From Eulemur rufifrons (lineage: Eukaryota; Chordata; Mammalia; Primates; Lemuridae), in the NCBI RefSeq assembly GCF_041146395.1, contig NC_090989.1:45162501-45226500 (forward strand): DNA of 64,000 nucleotides, written 5' to 3'. The notes beneath the pieces are model-generated. The model searched no databases, was not told where the DNA came from, and saw nothing but the letters and a program-made list of their open reading frames with translations. The position numbers and the translations under genes are program-made. The stretch's first letter is position 1. Every line of letters starts with the position of its first letter. Shown piece after piece: positions 12,600 through 23,481 of the stretch.

Positions 12600-13085
12600 A
12601 GATCAAGTAGTGTCATAAACCTCTGCAGAAATAGGGGAAATGGACAAATATTTATCGGTAACATCACCATTAGACTACAGTCAATGCCATTTAAAATCCA
12701 GGGGCACCATGCTGTTTTAGTTACTGTAGCCTTGTAGTACAGCTTGAAGTCTGGTAGACTGATACCCCCCAGTTTGTTCTTTTTGGGATGTGGCAAAGTC
12801 ATAATATGTAACCAAAATGTTTGTACCCCTATAATTTCCTGAAATAAGAAAAATCCAGAGGCAAATCAGAAAAATCACATCTGAGTTTATTAAGAAAACA
12901 TCTGTTGAGAACTGTATAAGCTGGTAGAAAGAGGATTCTCTGTACTACCACCCTGTCCACATGCTCCTAACTTACTTCCCCCACCCCACTGCCTACTCTT
13001 TCTCTTAATTCTCCAACATGATATCTAGTGACAATGCACTTAGCCAATGAATGACAACTGTCTCATTGGCTTTATGAGTGAATCT
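12600..13085 (+). repeat. tandem segmental duplication, copy B, interrupted by an L1 stub
   Basis: Counterpart of 11620-12080, in the same orientation. The twin-primed L1 stub at 12707-12849 splits it just at the AAAATCC motif. If both L1 stubs are discounted, the unit is roughly 0.9 kb. Downstream of 13085 only scattered similarity remains (CTGATTAAT at 12331 and at 13241), so the duplication may originally have been longer. Confidence 0.75.
12707..12849. mobile_element. twin-primed L1 stub (inverted ORF2 piece joined to 3' end)
   Basis: 12707-12785 is antisense L1 ORF2; its minus strand encodes [17 protein letters not shown]. It joins directly at 12785/12786 to a sense L1 3' end ('gtggcaaagtcataatatg', 'taaccaaaatgtttgtaccc', 'ctgaaataag'). 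The whole is flanked by AAAATCCAGGGGCA (12693-12706) and AAAATCCAGAGGCA (12850-12863). That is a 14-bp target duplication with one mismatch, and the preceding TT gives the canonical L1 endonuclease site TT/AAAA. The head-to-head arrangement is what twin priming produces. Confidence 0.85.
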
Positions 13086-13096
13086 AATAATCAGGA

Positions 13097-13113
13097 GGGC
13101 GGGGGGCGGGGGG
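13097..13113 (+). other. G-rich tract, possible G-quadruplex
   Basis: GGG, then two runs of six G, each separated by a single C. The two six-G runs can supply the third and fourth three-G tracts. It is CpG-containing in an otherwise AT-rich neighbourhood, sits just past copy B of the duplication, and has no counterpart in copy A. Confidence 0.6.
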
Positions 13114-14029
13114 CGCTGATGCAGAAGGGCATGCACCTGGTTTAAAATCAACCCCGTCCCCCCTCACACACACACCCTAGCAGCCCCACCTGCAGCTGAG
13201 ACCACTGCTGTATGGATATCATCACAATGCTGTGATTGTTCTGATTAATCATGGGCCTATATAAAAAGGGTCACATCAGAGACATTTGTGCATCTCCATA
13301 AAATTACTGTTGAAAACAGTTTGCACTGTAACTTAGTGTTCTTAAAAATCATTTGAATACATACATTCTCCTTAGATTTAAGTTCCAGGAAAATTTGTCT
13401 TCCCATATAAGAAACACAAAATTAAGAATATTAATAACAAAATAACTCTGAAGAAAATAGCATGACTTGTGGTGGAAAGCTCATCAAAGATGGAGACTGG
13501 TCATGTTTATGTTTTGCTTTGTGCTTTGGCTTTCAGAAAGCTCAGGTTTGTATTTCATAAGCAATTGCAGCACTTACTTTTCTCTTAGATTGCTGGTTAA
13601 GGATAATCCATCTTTCAATTGCTCCCATTATTTGACAATCTTGCGTTCTTAATTAAATGTTATTTTATATGTCTTTGCTTTTAAACTGTCTCAAATAAAT
13701 TTTACATAAAAGGACCATAGATAATACACTTAAAAATAAAATAGCTTGTATTTGTTCCATTTAAAACTGCTTTTCTCAATAGTTTTTCTGACACTTCTTT
13801 TTTATTACTCATACCTAATTCTTGATATATTCTTTTGTTTCTTTCTTAAAATATATCTTTCCTTCCTCTTACCCTCATCATTTTCACTTATAGCTTCTAC
13901 TTCAAACTTTTCTCATTATTGAATTATTGAAAGTTTCCCAACTGATATTCTTCTCCCCATTCCCTTTTCATGCTAGTTTCTCTTCTGTCCCCCTGCCCAT
14001 AAATGGACATTGGTCAACACGGCATGATG
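13114..14029. other. unassigned DNA
   Basis: No gene or repeat recognised. A CACACACACACACC run lies near 13166. Confidence 0.5.
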
Positions 14030-14138
14030 CAGTGAACTCATGGTTTAATGATGGGTATGAAAGATAAACATTAAATAAATAATACCATAAATGGGATGAG
14101 TACTGCAACAGAATGTACAGGGTGCTACTCTGATCTAA

Positions 14139-14352
14139 TGTGGAGTCCTCACCTTCACCACTATGGACATTTCCTGGATAATTCTATGTTGTGGGGGGCT
14201 GTACTGTGTGCACTGTAGGATGTTTCACAGCATCCTTGGCCTCTGCCCACTACGTGCTGGTGGCACTCCCCAGTTGTGACAAAAAAAAATGTCCCAGATA
14301 TTGATAAATATCCCCTGGGGTGCCAAATTGTCCCCCCAGTTGAGAATCACTG
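14139..14352 (-). mobile_element. MER20 (hAT-Charlie MITE), second copy
   Basis: Reverse complement of MER20: 'ggataattctatgttgtggg', 'ctgtactgtgtgcactgtag', 'cagcatccttggcctctgcc' and terminal 'cccccagttgagaatcactg'. Near full length and better preserved than the copy at 4.6 kb. It lies inside, or at the edge of, an older repeat. Confidence 0.92.
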
Positions 14353-14359
14353 CTTAACT

Positions 14360-15330
14360 CTAGTCTGGGTGGATTGGGAGTGAGTTAAGTGTGGAAACAT
14401 TTAATCTGTGAATAGGTCATTTGGATTGGGAGCTGCAGGATGAGATGGAATTAGTAGGAAGAAGGGTTGTGAGAGGAAGAGGGGAGGAGGCTTTGGGAGC
14501 TAGGAGGAATTTAAGTGTTCTAGGAAGGGAGCTCAGTACCCGTGAGATCCTGAAGTGGGAATGGATCTGGAATCTTCCAGGAACTGACAGAAGGCCCGTA
14601 TGATCTAGTACATAGAGTGTGCTCAGGGAGTGATTACTGTCAAGTTTGAGAGGAGCGCCAATCTTGCTGGGCTGTGTAGACGGTGTTCAGAACCAAGAGC
14701 AGTGGGAAACCCTGACTGAATTTTAGCAGGAAAATGACAGGATATTGAATTAAACTAGGGTAATGGCAGGAATTGGGATTGAGACAAAAACAATATCTTT
14801 GGTGAATGAGGGAAGGGCCTGGCAGGTCTGTTGATGACAACAGTGAGGAGCGTAGGGGGGTTATGGCTAATGGGCTAATGGCATAAGCCGCAGGTGCAAG
14901 GTGTGTGTGTGTGTGTGTGTGTGAATGTGCATATGTGTGCATGCTCCATCTATCTGTACATTTTAACAAGAGGGTCAATCTTGAGTGATTGCCTTGGAAG
15001 GCCTTTGTAGGGATAACACCTGTTACCCCTCCCAACTTGGAATTCAAGAGGAGGCAGGGCGGGAGTGGCACAGAAGCTACAGTATCCACTGGAGAAGATG
15101 GCAGAGGAAGCAGTCTTAAAGGAAACAAAGAAATAGAGGGAACATCTGCTAAAGACAGTGAGGATAGAAGGAGTTTACTCCTCATGAAACTTCTGAGGAT
15201 GCTGTTGAAGACAAGGAAAAGAGGGGTGGAGCCAGGGTTAGAGGGAAAAGAGACACAGATTGTTATAGGGATGACAGTTTAGACATCTGGGGATCCTGTC
15301 CCTTTGGGAAATGAACAGGGAGGGAAAGCT
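14360..15330 (+). repeat. possible old dispersed repeat (unnamed), GA-rich
   Basis: Phrases such as 'ttttagcaggaaaatgacag' and 'gaggagcgtagggggg' echo an old mammalian repeat also suspected at 22.7, 31.3, 47.3 and 60.3 kb. I cannot name the family. On the minus strand it leaves a 181-codon open frame (14640-15185), partly created by the GT microsatellite. Codon content there is Leu/Ser/Pro-rich with a run of His-Thr, so I treat it as chance. Confidence 0.35.
14901..14923 (+). repeat. (GT)n microsatellite
   Basis: Uninterrupted GT dinucleotides, 23 bases. Confidence 0.97.
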
Positions 15331-15439
15331 GGGAATATGGAACATGGTGGATTAGTTCTGTGTATACTGGAGATTTTGGCTTCATAAAATAAATCTTCTC
15401 AAACCCCACTTTTATATGTCCCTTTCTAATCTCTCTCTC

Positions 15440-15700
15440 CCCATTTCATACAGAAACCTGACAAACAACCAGGACCTTCCACCTGGTCCTGTCTTATTGC
15501 TTGCCTGCCTTGTTCTCTCCCCTCACTCCCTGCCCCGAATCTAGTTTTTCCTCCTCAAATTCTACCCCTTTTTAAAGACCTAGCTCATATCCTGCCTCCT
15601 CCATGGCACCTGCCCAGACCACTGTGCCCATAAATGTTGCATGCTCTTCTTAATTGGCAATTAATTAAAAACAGCCTTGGGGTTTCTTTTGCACTGATGT
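15440..15700 (+). mobile_element. L2 LINE fragment
   Basis: Runs of 'ctgccttgttctctcccctc', 'aaagacctagctcatatcct' and 'gcctcctccatggcacc' follow the 3' part of L2 (the 'aagacccagctcaaatgtcacctcc' region). Degraded and non-coding. Confidence 0.6.
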
Positions 15701-16945
15701 CTTATATATTGTTAACTTTTCATGGGTATGAATTTGTTGTTTCTAAAATTAAATAGCACATTGAGTGTTGATCAGGTTCTTTGCCTCCTAATACACCCCA
15801 AAAGACCCAAAATGAGACTTGACACACAAAAGTCATTTAATTATTTGTTTAATTGATGTATTGATTAAGATGTGTATCTCTTTTCCAGGAGAAATGCAGC
15901 AGAGTATTGGAGTCAGTGTGATGTGGTGTGTGGACTCAAGGTGTGAATCTGCCTGTGCATTCACCATTTTGCTCATCAAACACATCGTCCTTTGTGAGAT
16001 GATTCTGAGACGCATGCAGGTTGGTAAATTCACATCTTCAGCTTTAACAGCAGGGAGGCAAGAGCAGCTCTGTACATGAGTGGAGTGGTCAGGAATGCCA
16101 GGAAGGACCTGACCCCGCCAGACCAACTGAGGGGGACTATAAGTACAGTGGGAACAGGGGAAAGAACAAGAGGGTGGGAGATGTCAAAAGGAGATGACCA
16201 TTATTCAACAGTTCAGATTGTGAACTGCTGCAAGGAACGTTTCAGAGAGAGACAGCAAATTTTCAGTTATCAATGAACAGACTTTTACTGTGGTCACAAT
16301 GAGGAAGTGTACTTTCTTCCTAAATTACCATTTCCAGACCATTAGGTGAAAGCAATGGGTATGAGGAAAAGGGTGTTTGGTCTCAGCAAAGGAAGGAAGA
16401 ATGGTGGTGTGTGAATATTAGTCTGACCACTTCAAGCATTCTCAAATGTGGTTTTAACTCTGTTGTGAAAATGATGACAGTTTTGTCAACTATCTTCGTC
16501 ATTCTGACAGATAATGAATGACAGGTCAATTTTCCCATCCTGTCTTTGTTTGCTCTTTGGCAATTGAGAGATTTTCCATCCCCCTCTGGGTTGGGGTCAG
16601 AGGCAGTAGAGCTGTCAAACAGGGACAAGCAACGCTTTAATAACCATCTGACAGATGCCAAGCATGGTGGGAGGGTTATTGTGTTGTCTTTCCATATTAC
16701 CTTTCTATTATTATAACTTATGTTCATTTTCACCTTCAGAAATAACACTGAGGTGTGCTGAGTCCTTCAGCAAGCCTAAAACTGAGAATCCACTGTTTTT
16801 AGACTCCTAGTTACTAATAGTTTACCAGGTCTCACTACTTTACTGTGAGTTCTGGAGTCATAATTCAAATCTAAACCTATGACCAGTTCAGAAATTATTA
16901 ATACTACCAATTCAGAATAGCCTAACACAGTGTATTCACTGTGCC
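15701..16945. other. unassigned DNA
   Basis: No repeat recognised. A 121-codon minus-strand frame (16383-16748) and overlapping frames at 15819-16276 lack any recognisable motif. Confidence 0.5.
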
Positions 16946-16966
16946 TTTTTTTTTTTTTTTTTTTTT
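16946..16966 (+). repeat. poly-T run (21 nt)
   Basis: Uninterrupted T run. It could be the tail of a minus-strand retroposon whose body I do not recognise, or an expanded simple repeat next to the LTR-like segment. Confidence 0.9.
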
Positions 16967-16967
16967 C

Positions 16968-17420
16968 TGATGCTTTGACATTTTAGGACCTTGCTGACTG
17001 CTCCTCCCAGGGTTAGCTAATTCCTAGAGAAAGCAAACAGCTCTCCTTTCAGCATGCCTTTCATATGCAAACCCACCAATCCAGAGCCCAAACCCAACCA
17101 CCTCCTTCATAGGGCTCTCACACTCCAGGCCCTTATCCACCTGTCCTAATCACCCCAGGGTCATGTACAGCCCCTCTGCCTCAGAGGCTCCTGAAATTAT
17201 TCACACTAGCCAACCCTAAATCTGTTTACCCAGTCTCAACTGTTCCTTCTCACCGACACCACGATAAAGTGTCTTGCCTATATTTTCCTCTCGCTCCTCT
17301 GCCTCCTGACTGACACTGGATTTTCCCTGTGTGGCCCCTCACAGTGTGGCATACCCCCTTCCCTTGGGATCTGTGAGTAACAGACTATCTTTTCAATGGC
17401 AGCCATCTCCTGAGCTGTAG
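16968..17420 (+). mobile_element. possible solo LTR (ERV1-like)
   Basis: C-rich segment with an ordered set of LTR-like traits: TG-start 'tgatgctttgac', ATATGCAAA near 17063, a possible poly-A signal variant GATAAAG near 17263, a C/T-rich block after it, and 'tctgtgagtaacagactatc' followed by TTTTCAATGGCA near the end. The last phrase is typical of gammaretrovirus-like LTR 3' ends. No internal viral sequence is next to it. Family not identified, and other repeat classes are possible. Confidence 0.4.
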
Positions 17421-17740
17421 GCCTCACCATACCTGAATAATACCAAAACCAACATTTTAAAACATGCAGTTATGATATTCATCTTATCTTTGTCATACAT
17501 ACTTTATAAACGATGTGGCCATCAATATCAGTTTACTCCATTATCTGTGCATTGTTTTTATCCTTCTTGGCCCACAAATATTGATAGTCCCAAAATTTAT
17601 TGTATAAGCGAGTCACAGAGAACCTAGACAAATGTTTACTTATAATTCACATCAAGTTTAGCTCTCTTATAGATCACCTAAACAAGTTCTTTATAACTAG
17701 ATTATAAGGTCTTTGAGAAAGGGCAATGGCTATACTTTTA
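17421..17740. other. unassigned DNA
   Basis: Nothing recognised. Confidence 0.5.
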
Positions 17741-17751
17741 TGTGTGTGTGT

Positions 17752-17789
<38 letters not shown>
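17741..17789 (+). repeat. (TG)n microsatellite
   Basis: 49 bases of TG with a single A interruption near 17756. Confidence 0.97.
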
Positions 17790-17790
<1 letters not shown>

Positions 17791-17841
17791 CTAAAGAAGT
17801 GATAACTTCTTTGGCATTTCTGGTGGGGAGTGAAGCTAGTA

Positions 17842-19675
17842 CAAGTTGAGAATCTCTTATCCAAAATGGTAGGGACCAGAAGTGTTTTGTATTTTTTCAG
17901 ATTTTGGAATATTTGCATATACATGATCAGATATCTTGGCAATGGGACCCAAATCTAAACAAAATTTATTTATGTTTCATATACAATTTATACACGTAGT
18001 CTGGGGGTATTTTAAATAATTTTGTGCATCAAACAAAGTTTATATACATTGAACCATCAGAAAGCAAAGGTGTCACTATCTAAGGCATCCATGTGGACAA
18101 TCTAGTTGTTTGTCATCACCATCATTCCTGACTCTGAATTTATATGCTACTGATCAGCAATCCTTTTCTTTTACTTATTCACACATAAGTACTTAACAGT
18201 AGAAAATATGACACACCATTAATACAGTGAAAAACCAATGTGTTCAGAGTAACTGAGTAACTCAGTAGCATCACCAGAATGCCTGTATAGGATGTTAAAC
18301 AACAACAAACCACCACAGGCTTTTAGTCTCCACCTACGATGCTGTGTTTTGATTAAAAGGTTACTGGACACTGTATTTTATTTTCTGTTATGTGAAAAGA
18401 AACATTAGAAGCAGTTGAGGGACCAGGAAGTGGGTGCTCTAGAGATGAGGAGATATTCTGCTGGATGGCTTTTTAAAATGTGTCTTCAGAGTCACCTCCC
18501 ACATTAACAACGTTTTTTGTCTTAGAAGACTGTCTTTGATTTTATAAACTGACAAGATTTCTTGTTCTGTTATAAATGCACATTGCCATCATACATTTTT
18601 ACCGTATTGTCTATAGGCACATTTTCTGCAGTGTTAACAACTTTTTCAATATCCACTTCTTCTAGCTAACTGACAGATTCTGAAGACATATTATTTTTTT
18701 GCATATGTAAGGAGGTCAGACATCATTTTTTTCTCACTTGACATAGGAAATCATTCAAAGTCATTACCTTGTTCATCATCATTCCTGTATACAGTTGCAG
18801 GACAGGGGTTGTGCCAGGCATGCACAACTGTCTTTAGTCACTTTTTGTAAGCATTGGCAACGGCATGTTCAGCATCCTTCATGCAAAACTCCTTTTGAAA
18901 CTATTTCATGTCCATGACTCTGTTCACTGCTGCTAGCATGCTATTCAAGAAAGTACACTTACATTTACTTTTCATTGATCTAAGAATACCCTGGTCACAT
19001 GGATGAATTAATAAAATCACATTTAGGGGAAAGTACATGGCATAAACATTATGTTAAATGAGAATTTCAGTTGGAGGATGAGCAGAACAGTTGTCAAGGA
19101 TAACAAAATCTTGCAGTCATCATCTGGTCCAGCTTCCCTCAGTGAACCCAGCTGCCGGTACAAAATGCTTGTGAAGCCAAATAGAAAAGATGTCCCTGGT
19201 GACCTACGCCTTTTTGTTAGCACAAAAATGCACTCGTAAGAAATGCACTTCTTGCAAACAGTAACGATACAAGCGTTTGCCTAACACAGCAAGTTTACAC
19301 TTAAGTGTGCCTGCTGCGTTAGCACATCCCACCACAGCTATTCTGTCCTTGGCATCCTTAATTCCTGTAGAGGTCAGATCTCAGTGAGTGATTGGGGCAA
19401 AAAAAAAAAAAAAAAAATTCCTGTAGAGGCTCTCTTACCAGCTATAACCAGTGTCTTTCTGGGGCAATAACACCAAAACAGGGATGTTTCATCAGCATTA
19501 CAGACTTGTTCTGGATCAGATTTTCATCAGCAATGACCTTGACAAACTCATCAATGGAGTTTCCCTGTTGCTTCATGATCAGCAGATATATTATCACCAC
19601 AAATCTTTAAAAATGTAATACTATGTCTTTTCTTCAATTTCTGCATCTAGACTGTTGAGTCTTCACCACTCCAAC
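17842..19675 (-). mobile_element. Tigger (pogo-type) DNA transposon with fossil transposase
   Basis: The + strand end reads CAAGTTGAGAATCTCTTATC directly after a TA, as Tigger termini do, then 'gggaccagaagtgttttgta' and 'aagcaaaggtgtcac'. The sequence most resembles Tigger7. Read on the minus strand, the rest is a decayed transposase. In order it shows an ADETSLFW block (first catalytic Asp codon 19491-19493), GIKDAKDRIAVVGCANAAGT, LDNCSAHPP (second Asp 19093-19095) and PCDQGILRSMKSK (third Asp 18994-18996), followed by FLNSMLAAVNRVMD. All three acidic positions survive. Frameshifts lie between the first and second blocks, and stops replace residues such as the Trp after CANKKA. The N-terminal DNA-binding region and the other terminus are missing. 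Minus-strand frame 19023-19223 and + frames 19051-19239 and 19392-19610 are pieces or shadows. Confidence 0.92.
19374..19417 (+). mobile_element. 25-nt poly-A-tailed micro-insertion in the Tigger fossil
   Basis: ATTCCTGTAGAGG occurs at 19361-19373 and again at 19417-19429; the repeat is 14 bp if the preceding A is counted. Between the copies are 25 nt of non-Tigger sequence (starting TCAGATCTCAG and ending ATTGGGGC) and 19 A. Removing the insert and one repeat copy restores the Tigger reading GIKDAKD across the site. The cut site TT/AATT is an acceptable L1 endonuclease target. This is the structure of an L1-mediated retroposition event with a minimal cargo. The source RNA is not recognised. 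Confidence 0.85.
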
Positions 19676-20130
19676 CTTGGAGGTTCAAACCACGTTTAAG
19701 GATCTGAATGGGCATAAATACTATGCCACCTACACCTCATTTCATTCTTCCCCAGCTCTAACTTGTCCCTTTCCCCACCAAGCACCCAAATTTACTTCAG
19801 TTGCAACACTCTCTCCTAAAAAGCAGTTCTTAAAATATTGGAGTCATGGTCTTTCTGCAGAGATCTATTTCACCAGGGAGTCTTTGCTTTACCTTTACAT
19901 GAGAGACCCCTTGGGATGGTTTTCCCGGAGTAAAGCAAGATCTGCTCCAAAGGCGAATTTAAGACCTTACCATTTGCAATAAGAGTACAGCTCAATGCTT
20001 TAAAATTATAGTTTTTCTTTTTCCTACCCCCTCCCTCAAATTTTCAGAGATCTTAGAGCTAATTTAAAACTCAAGGTCAAGAATATCTTCCTCTTCAATT
20101 GTCTTTGCAACAAGGAAGCTTCCACTAATT
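19676..20130. other. unassigned DNA
   Basis: Nothing recognised past the truncated Tigger end. Confidence 0.5.
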
Positions 20131-20316
20131 CAGGAGTCTGCATCCCTGGCTGCATATTAGAACTACTTGGAGGGGCAAGGAGTTGAAAATATGTTTCAGT
20201 GACTAGGGTCCACCTAAGATCAATTAAATCAAGATCTGTGGGGGTGGGGCCCAGGCATTGATATTTTTTAATGCTCCCAGATGATTACAATACCCAACCA
20301 GGGTCAAGAACTACTG
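20131..20316 (+). mobile_element. MER5-type hAT-Charlie MITE
   Basis: 'ctggctgcatattagaac' near the start, GTGGGGCCCAGGCATTGATA in the middle and 'ccagggtcaagaactactg' at the end match MER5-group elements (MER5B-like). About 186 bp, near full length. Target duplication not evident. Confidence 0.85.
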
Positions 20317-21161
20317 TTGTAAGTGCTGGACCTTGGGATGGGGAATCTGAATTTTTTCTGACAGAGGCACATCTACTCTTTCTCCTCTGTGAGACTTCGG
20401 GAATCACCATATTTTTGCTTGTTTTGACATGGAAAGTTAAACTCAATCTAGTCATTACTAACTGCTACTCTCTGTGATGTGTGCTGATTCTTGAAGGATT
20501 GGATTTGTTAGGCCAGCAATCTAGAGGTTATCTTCTTCTGGGTATTTTTCTTCTACTAGGAGATACTGTCTCCACATAGGCTTATGGCTGAAACACTTTG
20601 GTTTCCCACAGGTGTGGTTAATAATGAGATTAACACATTTGTTTTCTTCCTAATTCTACTGAAAACAGTACTTTTCTTGAACTAGTGTATATACTCAAAA
20701 TAAATTATATACAATTTTAGAATAAGGGTTAAGTTTATTTTTTTGATGAAAACATTTATTTTTATTTCACAAACAACTACATGACAACATTTACAGAAAT
20801 CAAAATAAAATAAGACCAAAAGCCATTTATATACCCAGTAGGTAAATAGATAAAGAATAAGAAAAGATGGTTTTTGTAAGAGGAAATAAAAATTGATCTA
20901 ACATACACACGTTATCCTTTATTTAAAGGTTGCGTTTAAAACAAAAACCTAGATACATTTTGATTCTGTATTCATTAACCCTGAATTATTGTTAAACATT
21001 GCTTAATTGAGTTATGATTTTCTAATACTCATGCAGAATTAGCTCACTTTGAAGATCTTACTCAAAGTGGATTATGTACTACTCTCAGATGTTTTTCAAA
21101 TTTGACCCATTAGGGGTCAAAACTCCTGAAGTCTTTTATCCAGGCTTTAATACCTCTCTCC
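20317..21161. other. unassigned DNA
   Basis: AT-rich. No gene or repeat recognised. Confidence 0.5.
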
Positions 21162-21216
21162 TTTTTTTTTTAATTTCAAAAATTTAGGGGGTACAAGTGT
21201 TTTTTTTACATGGACG
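21162..21216 (-). mobile_element. very short L1 3'-end insertion
   Basis: T run, then AATTTCAAAAATTTAGGGGG and TACAAGTGTTTTTTTTACATG. This is the reverse complement of an L1 3' terminus, like the start of the L1 at 23.5 kb. Only about 55 bp are present; the match stops after ACATGGA. Confidence 0.75.
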
Positions 21217-22719
21217 ATTGTCTCTTAACTATTTAGTACTTTCATAGGAAAGACATGTGTTTGGTTTTTCAGTTCCTTAGCACTTTGTCCCTATCTGACT
21301 TCAACTGGAGAATGCAGAAAACCACAGAGAAAAATTATATAGCTTTTTATCTCGGTAAAACTAGTCATTGTTTCCCCTCTCACGAAAAACTGCCTTTATT
21401 TTAGCACCTCTCCAAGTTCTGCTCCCTCTCATCTGGTATTTCCTGTGCATTTATATGTGTTGGCACTCTTGTCAATCAGATCTAACCTACAGGTGTAGAT
21501 AGGCACTCTTTCTGCTTAAAGCCTAATTACAAAAGTCTCAGTTTGCCAGGATACCATAATTAAACACATTCTAAGTGTTTAATAATATATTTGGACTACA
21601 AAGTGGTTTCTCCATAGCCCAACAGAAATAAGACTTATTTTTTTAAAAGCACACTATAACATAATTAAAGTTTCTTAATATTTTCACATATAAAAATATT
21701 TTTGAATAACATCAAAATTTCTTTTTTTCCATACTTAGGACCTACTTGAAATATAATATTTAATAAAGCTTTCATTGATATGCTTTAGAAATTAATTAGA
21801 TGTTTATAAAATTTAATTTAATTGACAAAGAACATGTCAAGAATTTTCCATGTTGTTGTATCATTAAGGATTGGTAAATGTCCATATTGGTAATGGAATA
21901 TTGTTCAGTACCTGCAGAAGAAAAGCATATCTTTCAAGAAAGTATAAAATGTAAATGGCACCCTTGCAATTAACACATGCAATGAAGATAAATACAAAAG
22001 TCTTAAACAAGGAATTTAGTGTTACCCATTATCCTCTCACATAATGCATGAAAGGATATTTTTACCCCATCAATTCATACAATTACTCATTAGAATAGGA
22101 TAATTGTCTATATATTACAAAAATGGAAATGAAACAAAGACTATGACTGACTACATAGTGCACATAATACACCCCTCATTTTTGCTTGCATCTTTGCTAT
22201 GCAGTTGTTTGAACTATTGATTTCCAAAGAAAAGATGAGTCACATGGTCAATATTATTAAGCTCAAAACTACTGTTGTTAATATTATTTTAAATAAGTGG
22301 ATGTTCATAAAAATTTGTGCTTCCCAACAGTTTCAGAATGCAACTCACCTTGAACTTGCACCAAGAGGAGCAGCCTCTTATATTTCCACCAAGTCTCCAC
22401 CACTCATCATACAACCTCATGCCTTGGGCCCTTCATATTTTTTAGTCAAACATCTACATATGCTTCTAAGAATTGTTTTTGAGGGTGTACAACATGTAAA
22501 GCTATGTGATCTGTGGAGACAAAGATGAGTGCAATATAATTCCTCAATACAAGTAGATTATAGTCTAGTGTGAAGGGTGAAACAAGTCAACTTTTAATGG
22601 CAATATAAAAGAAAACACTTCAAATACAATAAGAAAAATAAAACTTATAGTTATTTAAAGGAAGAAGAAATATCTGACTTGAAACTAAGACAAATTTAAT
22701 AGAAGAAGTAATACTTCAT
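21217..22719. other. unassigned AT-rich DNA
   Basis: No repeat or gene recognised. The 109-codon frame at 22199-22528 has no recognisable domain. Confidence 0.5.
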
Positions 22720-23220
22720 TTCTTCATGCCTTCATTAATTTAAGAAATATAGGCAATAAGTATAGCATAACATTCAAGGAGCTGGGCAGGGAAGGACAGA
22801 TTTAGAACAAGATGGGAGGAAGCCTTCCAAGGAAAATGAATTATGTGAAGAAGTATTCCTGAAGGAACATTCATCTAAGAGATGTATAATTTTCTAGGAT
22901 CAGGAATTAGAGATAAGGTTTTAATCATAGGTTTGAGGTCTGATTTAGGAAAGTCTTGAATTTCAAAACCAAGAGCATAAATTTCATTCAGAGTTTAATG
23001 GAAACTCATTGTAGATTATAGTATAGGAGAGAGAATTGTTTTTGAAAAAAACTGACAATATGAAGTTTATGTATTAATTTGAAAAGTGTGGGTAGGCTAA
23101 AATCAGGAAGACCTATGGGAGTGAGGAGGCTGCTGCAGTAGTAAGGTGAGAGGTTGAGAGGCCTAACAAGAATGTTGAGAACAAGAATGGAGTGGAGAGA
23201 ATAGATATGAGAAGCATGTA
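22720..23220 (+). repeat. possible old dispersed repeat (same unnamed group as 31.3 kb)
   Basis: Text such as 'gaggaagccttccaagg', 'tttaatggaaactcattgta' and 'ctgcagtagtaaggtgagag' follows in order the old repeat at 31.3-32.1 kb. Highly diverged. Confidence 0.4.
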
Positions 23221-23481
23221 AAGTAATGAAATCGCCTTCTGTAGTTACACATGAAAACCATTCTTCTTATTTTGTAGTCACACTTCTTGCCATGAAAATA
23301 CATACATGCATATTACATATAATATGCCCATATATACCTAACAATGTTAGGGAACGAAGTATTCCATATATTTTTCATAAAACCAAGTTATTATATGTAA
23401 AATGTTATATTTTAGTAAAAAAAGTTACTGTTTTTGATAAACATTCTATAAAATTTATCACATACTTCTTGTCTTAGTTTT

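Noticed and set aside
14640..15185. 181-codon minus-strand frame, the second longest in the window
   Set aside because: Partly made of translated (GT)n microsatellite (His-Thr runs) and GA-rich repeat-like sequence. Composition is Leu/Ser/Pro-rich low complexity, with no domain.
16383..16748. 121-codon minus-strand frame
   Set aside because: No recognisable motif, transmembrane segment or neighbouring exon signals. Consistent with chance.
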